Of a DNA stretch of 64,000 nt, positions 63,311 through 64,000 are shown in pieces. Position 1 is the stretch's first letter. The number at the start of each line of letters is the position of its first letter. The notes under the pieces were generated by a model. That model searched no databases, was not told the origin of the DNA, and was given only the letters and a program-made list of their open reading frames with translations. This DNA comes from an uncultured Pseudomonadota bacterium (GTDB lineage Bacteria; Myxococcota_A; UBA796; SXON01): assembly GCA_903875225.1 (NCBI GenBank), contig CAIQVJ010000024.1:1-64000 (forward strand), read 5' to 3'. The position numbers and the translations under genes were made by a program.

Positions 63311-64000
63311 TCACTTCGGGGTCGCTCCTCCAGCGAGCGTGCCCGCGGTCCGATCGAAGACCCATTGGCTCTTCGCTGCATCATCGACGAGGAAGGCGAC
63401 CTCCCCGACCCCGCAACGGCCGATGTAGTTGAACCGGGCCTGACCTCGCGCGTTCGTCTCCGCCGTCACCACCTCGTCCGTGAGGTAGTCATCGAGGAAG
63501 CGTCCGGTGATGGAGACGCCGCGCAGCGGAAAGCCGCGGCTGCTGGTCACCCGCAAGTCCACCTGGGTCGCGTTGTAGGCGAGCCCCCCCTCCGTGCATG
63601 CCCCCGGGTCGGCTGGGTCCGACACGACCTCGGATTGGATGACGAACGTGCTCACCTCCATGCAACGTAGCCCGCAGGGTTGGGCCGGCGTGAGCTTGAC
63701 CAGCCGCCCACGGTGCCCGATCATCACCTGCGCGAGGATCTGACCGTTCTCGTTCATCGGTCCGGCCGCGGGGACTGCGCTCCCCGGGTACGCGGGTGAC
63801 AGGAGCTGCGGGAGCGCCTTGGCGGTTCCGTCGGGCCCGTAGGCGACCAAAGCCATGCCTCCGATGGTACCCGAGACATCGCCCGCCGAATTGATCGATC
63901 CGAGGCCAAACCTGCCCAGCCGGTCGGTGCCCGTCGACGCCAACTGTTGCCAGGTGCCATTGGGGTGGTACCGGAAGAGGAACACCTCCTCACCCTCTCC
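63311..64000 (-). CDS. Extracellular repeat (HAF-like) protein, 5' end outside window
   Basis: Partial: the frame is open to the right edge; only the last 229 residues are visible. Two repeat-like segments, SINSAGDVSGTIGGMALVAY and MNENGQILAQVMIGH, resemble HAF-family extracellular repeats. An Ig-like domain follows (VDLRVTSSRGFPLRGVSITG, ETNARGQARFNYIG). Secretion signal cannot be seen. Function unknown. Confidence 0.55.
   Translation of the reverse strand, partial: GEGEEVFLFRYHPNGTWQQLASTGTDRLGRFGLGSINSAGDVSGTIGGMALVAYGPDGTAKALPQLLSPAYPGSAVPAAGPMNENGQILAQVMIGHRGRLVKLTPAQPCGLRCMEVSTFVIQSEVVSDPADPGACTEGGLAYNATQVDLRVTSSRGFPLRGVSITGRFLDDYLTDEVVTAETNARGQARFNYIGRCGVGEVAFLVDDAAKSQWVFDRTAGTLAGGATPK

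Overview
The window is high-GC bacterial chromosome with tightly packed genes, mostly GTG/ATG starts and many ATGA or GTGA stop/start overlaps. It looks like an uncultured member of the Myxococcota or a related former deltaproteobacterial lineage. This is inferred from gene content: several large secreted proteins with seven FG-GAP (integrin-alpha type) repeats, MopE-like DCDD metal-binding repeats and C-terminal Cys-Gly-Cys / hydrophobic / Arg tails resembling the MYXO-CTERM sorting signal; two eukaryote-like Ser/Thr kinases, one fused to a formylglycine-generating-enzyme-like domain; many lipoproteins; and a sigma-54 enhancer-binding regulator. I saw no rRNA, tRNA, CRISPR array, IS element or prophage.

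Layout. 1-1911 (-): cell-surface lipoproteins and a secreted protein with a pilin-like C-terminal half. 2042-6218 (+): a MoxR / DUF58 / transglutaminase operon with 4-nt overlaps. 6268-7424 (-): a GT87-like membrane glycosyltransferase broken by a frameshift. 7555-9021 (+): FG-GAP protein. 9139-13014 (-): TetR-like regulator with two HTH domains, half-size permease and rifampicin-phosphotransferase-like enzyme, behind a 32-bp palindrome. 13199-15202 (-) and 15390-16613 (+): FG-GAP lipoprotein and PQQ-type sugar dehydrogenase. 16644-17855 (-): a PilB/GspE-type ATPase. 18029-22073: divergent norR / norZ (quinol NO reductase) with three GT-N7-AC boxes and a sigma-54 promoter. 22146-32542: unknown secreted protein, a Ser/Thr kinase, a 1281-residue FG-GAP/MopE surface protein and a protein with two peptidoglycan-binding-like repeats and a His/Cys C-terminal domain. 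32573-37344 (+): HEAT-like protein, sensor kinase and a GspE ATPase fused to a receiver domain. 37394-43843: a surface-protein remnant and large secreted proteins. 43877-48268: crotonase, kinase-FGE fusion, methyltransferase. 48298-51843 (-): HlyD / FtsX / ATPase / TetR efflux operon with a 16-bp palindrome. 51919-55059 (+): oxidoreductase / TetR / short-chain fatty acid transporter operon with tandem 13-bp operators over the promoter. 55081-64000: paired Cys-rich lipoproteins, L-domain lipoprotein, hydrolases, a ricin-type lectin lipoprotein, a PhoD-like phosphatase and a partial extracellular-repeat protein.

How the genes work together. Three regulator/target units are readable from DNA signals as well as protein content: NorR-norZ for nitric oxide detoxification, and two TetR-controlled units (efflux; oxidoreductase plus transporter). 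A fourth (double-HTH TetR / permease / antibiotic-phosphotransferase-like) is the most unusual. The rest is largely a cell-surface and secretion repertoire, plus two secretion/pilus ATPases, one of them apparently under two-component control.
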